Shown here one piece after another: positions 27,009 to 36,874 of a DNA stretch of 64,000 bases. Both the position numbers and the translations under genes were made by a program. The DNA is from Glaciimonas soli. GTDB lineage: Bacteria; Pseudomonadota; Gammaproteobacteria; Burkholderiales; Burkholderiaceae_D. The stretch covers positions 992,001 through 1,056,000 of the forward strand of contig NZ_WINI01000001.1 in the NCBI RefSeq assembly GCF_009497155.1. The letters are read 5' to 3'. How positions within the stretch are numbered: the first letter of the stretch is position 1; the number at the start of each line of letters is the position of its first letter. Under the pieces are notes generated by a model. It was not told the origin of the DNA, made no database searches, and worked only from the letters and a program-made list of their open reading frames with translations.

Positions 27009-27697
27009 CGTGCACTACCTCCTGTGCTGACATGCAGATTCATTTTGGTGAGTTTTCGATCCAGTAGCCAGAGGCGGAAACCATGGATGAGCAAAGCGCA
27101 AATGGCGGTCGGAATCGCCCACATCGACAAATGGAGAGGTTCAACGATGACGCCGTTTTGCTCCAAAAATCCTTTAATCAACAAAATCGATTGAATCGCG
27201 ATAAAAATATCTTCACCAAAAAATACGCCGATGTTATCCGCTCCCGCAGCATGCGCACGAATCAGTTGCCGCGTATCGTCAGTGATTTCTCCATAACGCG
27301 TTTCTGCCGCCGCTTCTGCCATTGGCGCGATCAGTGGCCGCACCATCTGCGCATGACCGCCTAACGACACCAAACCCAAGGCCGCAGTAATTTGACGTAT
27401 TGCGAAATATAGCAACAGGACACGACCAGTTGTCGCAGCCTTCACGCTAGCAATCAGTTCTGTCGCGCGTTCTTTCAAACCACCGCGTTCTAGTACCGCA
27501 ATGACTGGAATCGCCAGAAACACCAGCGCCATATAACGACTATCACCAAAAGCTTTGCCTATCGCAGCAATCACGCCAACAATATCCATGCCGCCAATCA
27601 ACCCCGTCACGACACCCGCCACCGTCACCACCAGCAGCGGATTAAAACGTAACGCAAAGCCGATCACGACGATCAACACCCCAAGCAGAACCCACAT
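27005..27697 (-). CDS. DUF969 membrane protein
   Basis: Polytopic membrane protein of 230 aa, DUF969 family, partner of DUF979. Segments: MWVLLGVLIVVIGFALRF, LLVVTVAGVVTGLIGGMDIV, an amphipathic KAFGDSRYMALVFLAIPVIAVLERGGLKERA and SLGGHAQMVRPLIAPMAEAA, followed by HAAGADNIGVFFGEDIF. The last two blocks resemble substrate loops of anaerobic C4-dicarboxylate or short-chain-acid carriers (inference). AAAGGAGG lies 5 nt before the ATG, so translation should be strong. First gene of its operon; a perfect palindrome at 27767-27784 lies in the promoter region. Confidence 0.85.
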   Translation of the reverse strand: MWVLLGVLIVVIGFALRFNPLLVVTVAGVVTGLIGGMDIVGVIAAIGKAFGDSRYMALVFLAIPVIAVLERGGLKERATELIASVKAATTGRVLLLYFAIRQITAALGLVSLGGHAQMVRPLIAPMAEAAAETRYGEITDDTRQLIRAHAAGADNIGVFFGEDIFIAIQSILLIKGFLEQNGVIVEPLHLSMWAIPTAICALLIHGFRLWLLDRKLTKMNLHVSTGGSAR

Positions 27698-27766
27698 ATG
27701 CCGCCTCCTTTGTTATCAATTTATTTTATTTATGCAATTAAAAACGAAATACAGGTAATTAACTTA

Positions 27767-27784
27767 TAAATTATCGATAATTTA
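27767..27784 (-). promoter_or_regulatory. Operator-like palindrome upstream of the DUF969 operon
   Basis: TAAATTATCGATAATTTA is a perfect 18-bp palindrome 70 nt before the DUF969 start, inside an AT-rich region, and is itself bracketed by GGTAA and TTACC. No regulator gene is adjacent. It could be a repressor site; the regulator is unknown. Confidence 0.45.
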
Positions 27785-27876
27785 CCATTATTTGAAAATA
27801 GATTAGGAATTTTTGGTGAACGGTCGCTTACTGGCAATAATGATGCTGCGCGGACAAAACGGCAATCTGTGACAAT

Positions 27877-28272
27877 CTACCACTCATCGACAACCTGATC
27901 GTATGGAAGCTCGTCAGGTGCTATACCAATGAAATCTGGTTCAGGATCGGTTGTAAACTGGACAGCCATGATGGAAACGTGCCCGTACAACAACGCCTTC
28001 GCGGCGCGGTGCATCCCATCCATCACACCGCCATCGGCTGACAAAATAATGGGGTAGCGCAGGTCCGTTTCCTGCATCAGTCGCATGTGTTCAACGATCG
28101 CACGGCAAGTGGGCACCTCAGCATAAGCAAACCAATAATTCTGATCCAGTTCTCGTATCTGGTTTAACGGCACGCTAAAGATGGGCAAGTCGGCCGACAA
28201 GGCAAGCAACTTATGCACATCCCAAGCCCTTAATCCTGCCTCTGAAGGGCGAAAATGATATTGCTTGCGCAT
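27877..28272 (-). CDS. ParB/sulfiredoxin-like domain protein
   Basis: 131-residue soluble protein. The central part PLNQIRELDQNYWF, then HMRLMQETDLRYPIILSADGGVMDGMHRAAKALLYG, has the shape of the ParB/sulfiredoxin N-terminal domain, whose core is a strand, a D-G-x-H-R turn and a helix. DGMHR (about residues 93-97) is that turn. The family hydrolyses or binds nucleotide phosphates (NTPase, Srx). The start at 28272 has AGAGGA upstream. It follows the srkA-type kinase gene by 23 nt on the same strand, so the two are probably one transcript. I do not recognise a named family member. Confidence 0.65.
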   Translation of the reverse strand: MRKQYHFRPSEAGLRAWDVHKLLALSADLPIFSVPLNQIRELDQNYWFAYAEVPTCRAIVEHMRLMQETDLRYPIILSADGGVMDGMHRAAKALLYGHVSIMAVQFTTDPEPDFIGIAPDELPYDQVVDEW

Positions 28273-28295
28273 GGATAATCCTCTACGTCTTGCAC

Positions 28296-29285
28296 TCAGG
28301 CTGGCCACAACGGTGGCTCACTCATCAACGCAATCTGCTCACGCAGCTCCAATACCCTATCCTGCCAATAGCGCTGGGTATTGAACCAAGGGAAAGCCAC
28401 CGGAAATGCGGGATCATCCCAGCGTCGTGCAATCCATGCGGAATAATGGATCAGGCGCAAAGTGCGCAAAGCTTCAATTAAATGCAATTCATGCGAATTG
28501 AAGTCACAAAAATCTTCGTAGCCAGCCAGTAAATCACCTAACTGACGCACCCTGTCCTGCCGCTCGCCAGATAACAGCATCCACAGGTCCTGCACCGCCG
28601 GACCCATGCGACTATCATCGAAATCAACAAAGTGCGGGCCGGCATCAGTCCACAGTACATTACTGGCGTGACAATCGCCATGCAAACGTATCGTTGTGAA
28701 TTCGCCAGCACGCTCAAAACAATGTCGCACACCTTCCAGTGCCTGCGCTACGGTGCTGCGATACGCCTCAAGCAGATCGTCGGGAATAAAACCGTTGTTT
28801 AAAACAAAATGATTAGGCTCAATCCCGAACGTCGTGATATCCAGCGTGGGCCGATGTTGGTACGTTGCCAGGCCACCGACCGCATGAATCCTGCCCATAA
28901 AGCGACCTAGCCACTCCAGCGTCGCAGGGTCTTCTAACTCTGGCGAACGGCCGCCATGACGGGGAAATACGGCAAATCTGAAGCCATTAAATTGATGCAA
29001 AGTCTTGCCATTAATCGTCGTTGCTGCCACCACCGGGATTTCGCGTTCAACCAATTCCTGCACAAAACCATGCTCTTCCAGAATTGCCGCATCACTCCAG
29101 CGCAGTGGCCGATAAAATTTAGCGACCAGCAACGGTCCTTCTTCCATCCCAATCTGATAGACACGATTTTCATAACTATTGAGCGCCAGCAAACGGCCAT
29201 CGCCATACAAGCCTATGCTGTCGAGCGCATCCAAAACCATATCGGGGCTAAGAGCGGAAAAACTGATGGGGGATGATGTATTCAT
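28296..29285 (-). CDS. srkA: Stress response Ser/Thr protein kinase SrkA (YihE/RdoA)
   Basis: Cytosolic kinase of 329 aa of the YihE family, which in E. coli counters the Cpx-linked, MazF-linked death pathway and oxidative stress. Features: the N-terminal region with LNSYENRVYQIG, an ATP-anchoring VAKFYRP, the catalytic loop HGDCHASNVLW (about residues 200-210) and the metal site HFVDFDDS. The aminoglycoside-phosphotransferase-like C-lobe has the SAWIARRWDDPAFP tail typical of the family. Full length. It begins just before repeat copy D. Confidence 0.95.
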   Translation of the reverse strand: MNTSSPISFSALSPDMVLDALDSIGLYGDGRLLALNSYENRVYQIGMEEGPLLVAKFYRPLRWSDAAILEEHGFVQELVEREIPVVAATTINGKTLHQFNGFRFAVFPRHGGRSPELEDPATLEWLGRFMGRIHAVGGLATYQHRPTLDITTFGIEPNHFVLNNGFIPDDLLEAYRSTVAQALEGVRHCFERAGEFTTIRLHGDCHASNVLWTDAGPHFVDFDDSRMGPAVQDLWMLLSGERQDRVRQLGDLLAGYEDFCDFNSHELHLIEALRTLRLIHYSAWIARRWDDPAFPVAFPWFNTQRYWQDRVLELREQIALMSEPPLWPA

Positions 29286-29330
29286 GAACGCTATTGTAAG
29301 CGCCTATGTCAAAATGACAGTCATCTCTTA

Positions 29331-29467
29331 TAAGTAATACCAAATAATCGATTTCAAAAATACTACCGTCATCCTCGCGAACGCGGGGATCCAAGTTGCG
29401 TAACATGGATTCCCGCGTTCGCGGGAATGACGAGGTCATTTTCGACATGATAATTTAGTATTACTTA
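29331..29467. repeat. MITE-like palindromic element, copy D (best defined)
   Basis: Bounded by a perfect 10-bp terminal inverted repeat: TAAGTAATAC at 29331-29340 and GTATTACTTA at 29458-29467, 137 bp in all. The hairpin core at 29367-29432 is the same as in copies A and C. Left flank (CAAATAATCGATTTC) is shared with copy A. No open frame. It lies between divergent srkA and the GNAT gene, so both promoters border it. Confidence 0.8.
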
Positions 29468-29487
29468 AGTACTCAACAATCAAAAAA

Positions 29488-30042
29488 ATGACCTTACCCA
29501 TCATCACAACCAAACGCACCATACTCAAAATACTGACGTCAAATGAAGCATCGATGCGCCTCGCTTTTGAAATAGAAAACAAAGCCCATTTATCACCATG
29601 GGGCCCGGCGCAAAGTGAAGATTTTTATACGTTGCCTGCAATGCAAGAACGCACAGAAAAAATGCATCAAGCCGCCTTAGATGGCAGCACCGTTTATTTT
29701 TCGGCCATCGATCCAGTCACGCAAAAAATGATGGCGACCTGCAGTTTCACTAACATTATCAAAGGTGCATTTTTAGCGTGTCACTTGGGATACGGCGTTG
29801 CCAAGTCGCATGAAGGACAAGGCTTCATGCAGGAGATAGTCGAGGCTGGCATACAGTATATGTTCGATGAAGTTGGCCTGCATCGCATCATGGCCAATCA
29901 CCAGCCGTCGAATCTGCGCAGTGAAAAGCTACTGAAGAAAATCGGCTTTGAACGCGAAGGTTATGCCAAAAGCTATTTGAAAATTAATGGGAAATGGGAA
30001 GATATGGTGCTCAATGCGCTAGTCAATCCCAAGCAACAATAG
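29488..30042 (+). CDS. GNAT acetyltransferase, RimJ/RimL type
   Basis: 184-aa N-acetyltransferase of the RimJ/RimL (Acetyltransf_3) group. It shows TTKRTILKILTSNEAS at the start, a central strand ATCSFTNIIKG, the acetyl-CoA loop AKSHEGQGFMQEIV, and the C-terminal HRIMANHQPSNLRSEKLLKKIGFEREGYAK, the group's best conserved block. Family members acetylate ribosomal protein N-termini or small amines; the substrate here is open. It lies 9 nt before the VOC gene, which in turn is 3 nt from PhzF. Confidence 0.88.
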   Translation: MTLPIITTKRTILKILTSNEASMRLAFEIENKAHLSPWGPAQSEDFYTLPAMQERTEKMHQAALDGSTVYFSAIDPVTQKMMATCSFTNIIKGAFLACHLGYGVAKSHEGQGFMQEIVEAGIQYMFDEVGLHRIMANHQPSNLRSEKLLKKIGFEREGYAKSYLKINGKWEDMVLNALVNPKQQ

Positions 30043-30051
30043 GAGAATATT

Positions 30052-30441
30052 TTGCCAGCCACAGGACTCAATCACTACAATTTACGTGCACCGCGCGAGT
30101 TGATGGAGCAACTTAAAGACTTCTATTGCGACGTGGTCGGTCTTGAAGTCGGTGAGCGCCCGCCATTCAACAGCTACGGTTTCTGGTTGTATGCCGGCGG
30201 ACATCCTGTCTTGCATTTGAGTGTAGCCAAACCCGACGATGTCAGACACACCGATGTCGCCACTACGTTTGATCACATCGCATTTAGCTGCATCAATCAA
30301 GCGGATATGGAAGCACGCTTAAGCAAGCGGCAAGTCAAATACAAAGTCGCGGTGCATACGCCAGTAGAACCGGTGCAGATCTTTTTTAAAGATCCCGCGG
30401 GTAATGGCGTTGAACTCAATTTTGCTCCTGAAGCGATCTGA
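30052..30441 (+). CDS. VOC-superfamily (glyoxalase/bleomycin resistance-like) protein
   Basis: 129 residues, one vicinal-oxygen-chelate fold made of two beta-alpha-beta-beta-beta halves. It begins NHYNLRAPRELMEQLKDFYCDVVGLEVGERPPF, with the first metal ligand His at residue 7, then GGHPVLHLSV, TTFDHIAFSC and FKDPAGNGVELNF, which carries the C-terminal Glu ligand. The start is a TTG at 30052 with AGGAGA about 6 nt upstream. Its substrate is unknown; the family ranges from dioxygenases to isomerases. Likely co-translated with the downstream PhzF gene. Confidence 0.85.
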   Translation: MPATGLNHYNLRAPRELMEQLKDFYCDVVGLEVGERPPFNSYGFWLYAGGHPVLHLSVAKPDDVRHTDVATTFDHIAFSCINQADMEARLSKRQVKYKVAVHTPVEPVQIFFKDPAGNGVELNFAPEAI

Positions 30442-30444
30442 TCT

Positions 30445-31335
30445 ATGAGACGTTATCACTTCCGCATTCTCAATGTTTTCGCCGAAACTTCAGCAGCCAC
30501 TTTCAGCGGCAATCCTTTATGTGTATTCGAAGATGCGCGCGGCCTGAGCGATGACACCATGCAAGCGCTGACACGACAATTTAATCTATCGGAAACCACT
30601 TTTATTTTCCCGTCAGAGCAAGCCGATGTCGATGCGCATGTGCGTATTTTTACGCCGACCACGGAAATGCGATTCGCCGGCCATCCAACCCTAGGCACGG
30701 CACATGTCGTGCGCGACTTATTGGCTATCGCGTATCCAAATAAACACAATCAACATCTGCAACTGGAAATGAAAGCTGGCATCGTATCGGTCAGCAGCAA
30801 TGCACGTGATAAGGATGTATGGACCTTAACAGCCCCGCCCTCTTCGCGTCCATTGAGTCATGTGCCAACACAATCGCCAGCAATACTCGCGCAGCTGTTC
30901 GCTTTAACTGAAGACGATTTACTCAGTGCGCCGTTATGGCTGGATACTGGCTCAGAACAATTGCTGATTCCACTAAAATCTGTCGATGCAGTCCGACGCG
31001 CCAAACCCGATAGCAATCTGCTCGTGCATTGGCCGAAAAATAACATAGGCCTCCATAGCGCTTATCTGTTCGCCTTCACTGATCAACAACAGACACAAGT
31101 TGAAGCGCGTTTCTTTTTCGGTGTCTCTAGCGAAGATCCGGGTACCGGTTCAGCCTGTGCCAATCTTGGCGGCTGGATGATTGCCACTGGCAGAGAACTT
31201 CCGCAACAATGTGAAGTCCATCAAGGTGCAGCGATTCATCGCCCCTGTCGCTTACTGCTAAACGTTGCTGAAAATCAGCAAATCAAAGTTGGTGGCCGCG
31301 TCAATGAGCTGGGACGCGGTAGCATGGAGTTATAA
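30445..31335 (+). CDS. PhzF-family isomerase/epimerase
   Basis: 296-aa protein with two tandem diaminopimelate-epimerase-like lobes. The N-lobe shows LNVFAETSAATFSGNPLCVF, then NLSETTF carrying the conserved catalytic Glu (about residue 49), and FAGHPTLGTAHV. The C-lobe shows the GVSSEDPGTGSACANLGGW motif. Family knowledge: PhzF isomerises a dihydro-hydroxyanthranilate in phenazine synthesis, but most members have other or unknown roles and no phz genes are near. Follows the VOC gene by 3 nt. Confidence 0.9.
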   Translation: MRRYHFRILNVFAETSAATFSGNPLCVFEDARGLSDDTMQALTRQFNLSETTFIFPSEQADVDAHVRIFTPTTEMRFAGHPTLGTAHVVRDLLAIAYPNKHNQHLQLEMKAGIVSVSSNARDKDVWTLTAPPSSRPLSHVPTQSPAILAQLFALTEDDLLSAPLWLDTGSEQLLIPLKSVDAVRRAKPDSNLLVHWPKNNIGLHSAYLFAFTDQQQTQVEARFFFGVSSEDPGTGSACANLGGWMIATGRELPQQCEVHQGAAIHRPCRLLLNVAENQQIKVGGRVNELGRGSMEL

Positions 31336-31400
31336 CTACGCTGGGCTAATCGCTTACCATTGCGTAAAATCCCCCATACTTCACATTTAAAGGCATCACC

Positions 31401-32108
31401 ATGGAACTTGACGAACCGCTATCAGATAAAGAATTTGACGAATTAGATGACTTTTTGCTTTCTGATCGCTGTGGCGAAGAAAGCATGACGATGGATATTC
31501 TGCACGGCTATTTGACCGCGCTGGTCATCGGACCGGAGCAAATTTTATTAGGCGAGTGGTTGCCGTTTGTATGGGGACCAACGCTGAAAGACGCACCGAA
31601 GTTCAAAAACGATAAAGAATTTGAGCGTATCGTCGGCCTGATCGCGCGTTTCATGAACGAAATCGCGGTCACGCTAGAAGTGGCACCAAAAGAATACGAG
31701 CCCTTGTTTTGTGAATTTGAACACGAAGGCAAACCGTTACTCGATGGCGAAGCATGGTCGCTAGGCTTCATGGAAGGCGTGAACTTGCGTGCGCAAGCAT
31801 GGGAGCCAATCTGGAGCTCCAATCTGGCCACCGTCGTAGAACCGATACGCTTGCTGGCTGAGAAAGCGGCTGAGGAATCAGATAACGAGGAAACACTGAG
31901 TAGTCAAGATGCGATGCAACTTCATAAATTGACGATAGAAGTCGAAGCAGCGATTCCAGAAATTTATCGCTACTGGTTACCCAATCGCAAATCCGCGGTC
32001 AAAACCATACAACGCGAAACACCTAAAGTAGGACGCAATGATTTATGTGGTTGTGGCAGTGGAAAAAAATTCAAGAAGTGCTGTGGTGCCGGGTCAGTTG
32101 AAGATTGA
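31401..32108 (+). CDS. YecA/UPF0149 protein with SEC-C zinc motif
   Basis: 235-aa cytosolic protein. The N-terminal UPF0149 (YgfB/YecA) domain shows [33 protein letters not shown] and [15 protein letters not shown]. An acidic linker follows. The C-terminal SEC-C motif [19 protein letters not shown] (about residues 212-231) uses Cys-x-Cys...Cys-Cys to bind one zinc; in SecA this motif contacts SecB and ribosomes. AAGGCATCACC before the ATG is the ribosome site. YecA-like proteins associate with ribosomes in E. coli; a similar role here is inference. Confidence 0.9.
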   Translation: MELDEPLSDKEFDELDDFLLSDRCGEESMTMDILHGYLTALVIGPEQILLGEWLPFVWGPTLKDAPKFKNDKEFERIVGLIARFMNEIAVTLEVAPKEYEPLFCEFEHEGKPLLDGEAWSLGFMEGVNLRAQAWEPIWSSNLATVVEPIRLLAEKAAEESDNEETLSSQDAMQLHKLTIEVEAAIPEIYRYWLPNRKSAVKTIQRETPKVGRNDLCGCGSGKKFKKCCGAGSVED

Positions 32109-32157
32109 GCTAAACAACACTCTCATAGCTTGTAAATAACAAACGAGGAGTTCTCAC

Positions 32158-32595
32158 TTGCGCATCACAAAAATCACGACCTGTTTTTCGCTGCTGCTGT
32201 TAGCGATGTCATCTACGTATGCAAGTCCACCGCCTCAGCCTGCTGCAAAGCATCCTTATGTCGGCACTTGGGCTTTTGCATTTCCTGGCAAGGGATGCGT
32301 GGAAACGTACAAGGTCCATCCAAACGGGACTACGTCTATCGTCAGTGATGATGAACTGGCTGAAAGCGCCTACGAGATATCTGCCAAGCCTAGCAAAAAA
32401 GGCTTCTACAAGTTGGTCAATACCGTCACCAGCAACAATGGTAAGGCAGACTGCTCCGGCAATTTTTTGTCAGCTGGGACCAAGAGTACTTACTATCTGC
32501 AGTTTTCTCCCTCTGCCGATATGTTCCTGATGTGCGAGGATGAATCACTTCATGCTTGCTTTGGCCCATTGATGCGCGTGCAAGAGAAAAACTAA
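32158..32595 (+). CDS. Small secreted protein with four cysteines
   Basis: 145 aa, start TTG at 32158 with GAGGAG 6-7 nt upstream. A classical signal peptide (MRITKITTCFSLLLLAMSSTYAS, cleavage near residue 23) leads to a proline-rich stretch and a domain of about 115 residues with HPYVGTWAFAFPGKGCVETYKVHPNGT. Four cysteines in the mature part (GCVE, DCSG, MCED, ACFG) suggest two disulfides. The opening recalls lipocalin-like beta folds of the YVGTW type (inference). Not a recognised family; not in an operon. Confidence 0.7.
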   Translation: MRITKITTCFSLLLLAMSSTYASPPPQPAAKHPYVGTWAFAFPGKGCVETYKVHPNGTTSIVSDDELAESAYEISAKPSKKGFYKLVNTVTSNNGKADCSGNFLSAGTKSTYYLQFSPSADMFLMCEDESLHACFGPLMRVQEKN

Positions 32596-32618
32596 ATCGT
32601 CAAGCCTGATCAAGCTCA

Positions 32619-33068
32619 TCAAGCATCAGCCGCGCCGTCAGACGCAAGTGCAATCTTGCGTCTGCGCGGTATCTTCTTCATATACTTAAACGTGCCCATC
32701 GCCTTGGCAACCAGCTTATCGCCTTGCCATAATTCAGCCTCGCAAAAACACATAGTGGTTGAACGGTAAAAAGCTTTGCCGTTGGCAATGATATTGTCGC
32801 CAGAACAGCCACCAGGTTGCAAGAAACTGGTTTTCATCTCGACGGTAATTGCCGCTTCGGCTTCTGGATAGAGTGAACGGCCCGCCAATGCCATGGCCAC
32901 ATCCAGCATGGTCATCGACACGCCACCATGCGTCACTTGCCAGCTATTCATGTGATGCGGTTGCAATGCCAGTTTCAATTGCGCCGTACCTTCGCCCATG
33001 GCCACGTATTCGACGCCCAGGTATTTTAAAAATGGATTATCTAGCGGGAAAACGTGGTTGGGAAACAT
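32619..33068 (-). CDS. PaaI-family hotdog thioesterase
   Basis: 149-aa single hotdog domain, probably an acyl-CoA thioesterase. Features: NPFLKYLGVEYVAMGEGTA, the active-site block HMNSWQVTHGGVSMTMLDVAMALAG (His-Gly-Gly followed by Asp), and ITVEMKTSFLQPG. A basic tail (KKIPRRRKIAL) ends the protein. Family members clear dead-end CoA esters; the substrate here is open. Overlaps nothing and lies 25 nt after the Dabb gene on the minus strand, likely the same transcript. Confidence 0.87.
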   Translation of the reverse strand: MFPNHVFPLDNPFLKYLGVEYVAMGEGTAQLKLALQPHHMNSWQVTHGGVSMTMLDVAMALAGRSLYPEAEAAITVEMKTSFLQPGGCSGDNIIANGKAFYRSTTMCFCEAELWQGDKLVAKAMGTFKYMKKIPRRRKIALASDGAADA

Positions 33069-33093
33069 GAATGAAGGCAGAGAAATTGAAGAA

Positions 33094-33417
33094 TTAGCTG
33101 TAGTAGTCTATCGCTTGCCGCGATTCGCGCACTGCGCCGACGAAGGGTTTGATCGCCACATGCTTAGGATGTTCTTGATAAGCATCCAGTGCTGCACGTG
33201 AATCAAATTCTGAATACAAGATGACATCGCAAGTGGATTCCAATCCTTCCTGCGCAATCACTGCTTCAAACTTGATAATGCCGGGCACCACATTGGCACA
33301 ACTATCGAGCAATGCTTTGACTTTAACCGCATTGGTCGCTTTGTCGGCACCTTCCGCATGGTCTTTCAGTTTCCACATGACGATGTGTTTCAGCGTTTCC
33401 TTCGAAGATAGTGTCAT
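33094..33417 (-). CDS. Dabb (stress-response A/B barrel) protein
   Basis: 107 aa ferredoxin-like alpha/beta barrel, Dabb family. Typical features are LKHIVMWKLKDHAEG at the start, LLDSCANVVPGIIKFEAVIAQEG, CDVILYSEFDSRAALDAYQEHPKHVAIKPFV and the final SRQAIDYY. Family members are small dimeric proteins of stress or degradation pathways. The second ATG (33417) is preferred because AAAGGA lies 8 nt before it but only 2 nt before the first ATG (33423). It starts 17 nt after the P-II gene end, so it may be read from that transcript. Confidence 0.85.
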   Translation of the reverse strand: MTLSSKETLKHIVMWKLKDHAEGADKATNAVKVKALLDSCANVVPGIIKFEAVIAQEGLESTCDVILYSEFDSRAALDAYQEHPKHVAIKPFVGAVRESRQAIDYYS

Positions 33418-33434
33418 TTCCATAGTCCTTTAGA

Positions 33435-35461
<2,027 letters not shown>

Positions 35462-35615
35462 GATGATAGAAATGAGGGTTAGTTAAGCTACAGATCAGAT
35501 TGATAATTATCGCATGGGTATCGTTTGTTTTATGATTGAAAATCAGATATGGTCACTAAGCAAACATACTCAACACGTCATTTTCTCCTGATTTCCACTC
35601 ATTTTTCACCGAATA

Positions 35616-36803
35616 ATGCCAGCCAATCAACATAACAAAAAAACTACGTCGCGTGTTATTTCATCTTTGTCCGACGTCGGTCAAGTCGCCTGGGATGAAT
35701 TATTGAGTTTGCAAGGTGATGACGCCAATCCCTTTTTATCATTCAGCTTTCTGCATGCCTTGCATGAAAGCGGCTGCGCCTCTGAAAAATCCGGCTGGCA
35801 ACCGCAATATCTGACGCTGTGGGACGAATCAGAAAAAACCCTGCTAGCCGCTTTGCCGTTGTACGTTAAATATCACTCCTACGGCGAATACGTGTTCGAT
35901 TGGGCTTGGGCAGATGCTTATCAACGCAATGGACTGGAATACTATCCAAAATTACTTTCTGCGATTCCGTTCACACCCGTGACCGGCGGACGTTTGTTGG
36001 CGCGCGATACCGCGGCGCGTACAGCGTTGATCGATGTATTAAAAAGCGTACGCACCGACAGTCAGACCTCCTCCACCCATATTTTGTATCCGCCAGCCGA
36101 GCAAGCGGAAATGCTACAACAAGCGGGATTCATGCTGCGTAGCGGAGTGCAATTTCATTGGCTCAATCCTGGTTATCGCACGTTTGACGAATTTCTCGCT
36201 ACCCTGGAACGCAAGAAGCGTAAAAACATTCTTGCTGAGCGTCGCAAAGTGGCCGATGCCGGGGTCACCTTCCGTCATGTGCGCGGTATTGATGCGACAA
36301 AAGAGGATTGGCATTTTTTCAACCGCTGCTATTCCAATACCTATCTGGCACACCGTTCCACGCCCTATTTGAATCTGGACTTCTTTCAGCGTATCGGCGC
36401 GAGCATGCCGCAGAATATTTTGTTGATCGTGGCAGAACGTGACGGCCATCCAATTGCTTCATCGCTGTTAATTCATACAGAGCAGACCTTGTATGGTCGT
36501 TATTGGGGAGCGATCGAAGAAGTGCCTTGCCTGCATTTTGAAACCGCGTATTACCAGCCATTGGAATTTTGTATCGCACAGAAAATTGCTTGCTTTGAAG
36601 GTGGTGCACAAGGCGAACACAAAATGGCACGGGGATTTTTGCCGCAAAAAACCTGGTCGGCGCATTGGCTGGCACACACTGAATTTTCTACCGCGGTGTC
36701 GCGCTTTCTTGAGCGCGAAACACATGGCATCACGGCGTATATGGATGAATTGAGTGATAGAAATCCATTTAAAGCGGGAGAAAACCCCGGAGAAAATACG
36801 TAG
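35616..36803 (+). CDS. FemAB-like / DUF482 peptidoglycan-type GNAT protein
   Basis: 395-aa protein with the double-GNAT fold of FemAB/DUF482 proteins. Hallmarks: an N-terminal block with DVGQVAWDELL, FLSFSFLHALHESG, the YVFDWAWADAYQRNG stretch, FEGGAQGEHKMARGFLP and WSAHWLAH near the end, all characteristic of this group. Family knowledge links them to aminoacyl transfer onto peptidoglycan or to unknown small-molecule acylation; no substrate is fixed. It is divergent from nadE and lies 71 nt before the EamA-type exporter gene. Confidence 0.85.
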   Translation: MPANQHNKKTTSRVISSLSDVGQVAWDELLSLQGDDANPFLSFSFLHALHESGCASEKSGWQPQYLTLWDESEKTLLAALPLYVKYHSYGEYVFDWAWADAYQRNGLEYYPKLLSAIPFTPVTGGRLLARDTAARTALIDVLKSVRTDSQTSSTHILYPPAEQAEMLQQAGFMLRSGVQFHWLNPGYRTFDEFLATLERKKRKNILAERRKVADAGVTFRHVRGIDATKEDWHFFNRCYSNTYLAHRSTPYLNLDFFQRIGASMPQNILLIVAERDGHPIASSLLIHTEQTLYGRYWGAIEEVPCLHFETAYYQPLEFCIAQKIACFEGGAQGEHKMARGFLPQKTWSAHWLAHTEFSTAVSRFLERETHGITAYMDELSDRNPFKAGENPGENT

Positions 36804-36874
36804 ACTTGATATGATGCATTTCCCGTTGCTAGCAACACTCCTCAACACCATCGCTCAATCACAACGCCTAACTC

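Noticed and set aside
32640-32661. GACGCAAG / CTTGCGTC hairpin
   Set aside because: It lies inside the last codons of the thioesterase gene (arginine/isoleucine-rich tail) and has no T-run on either strand, so I do not call it a terminator.
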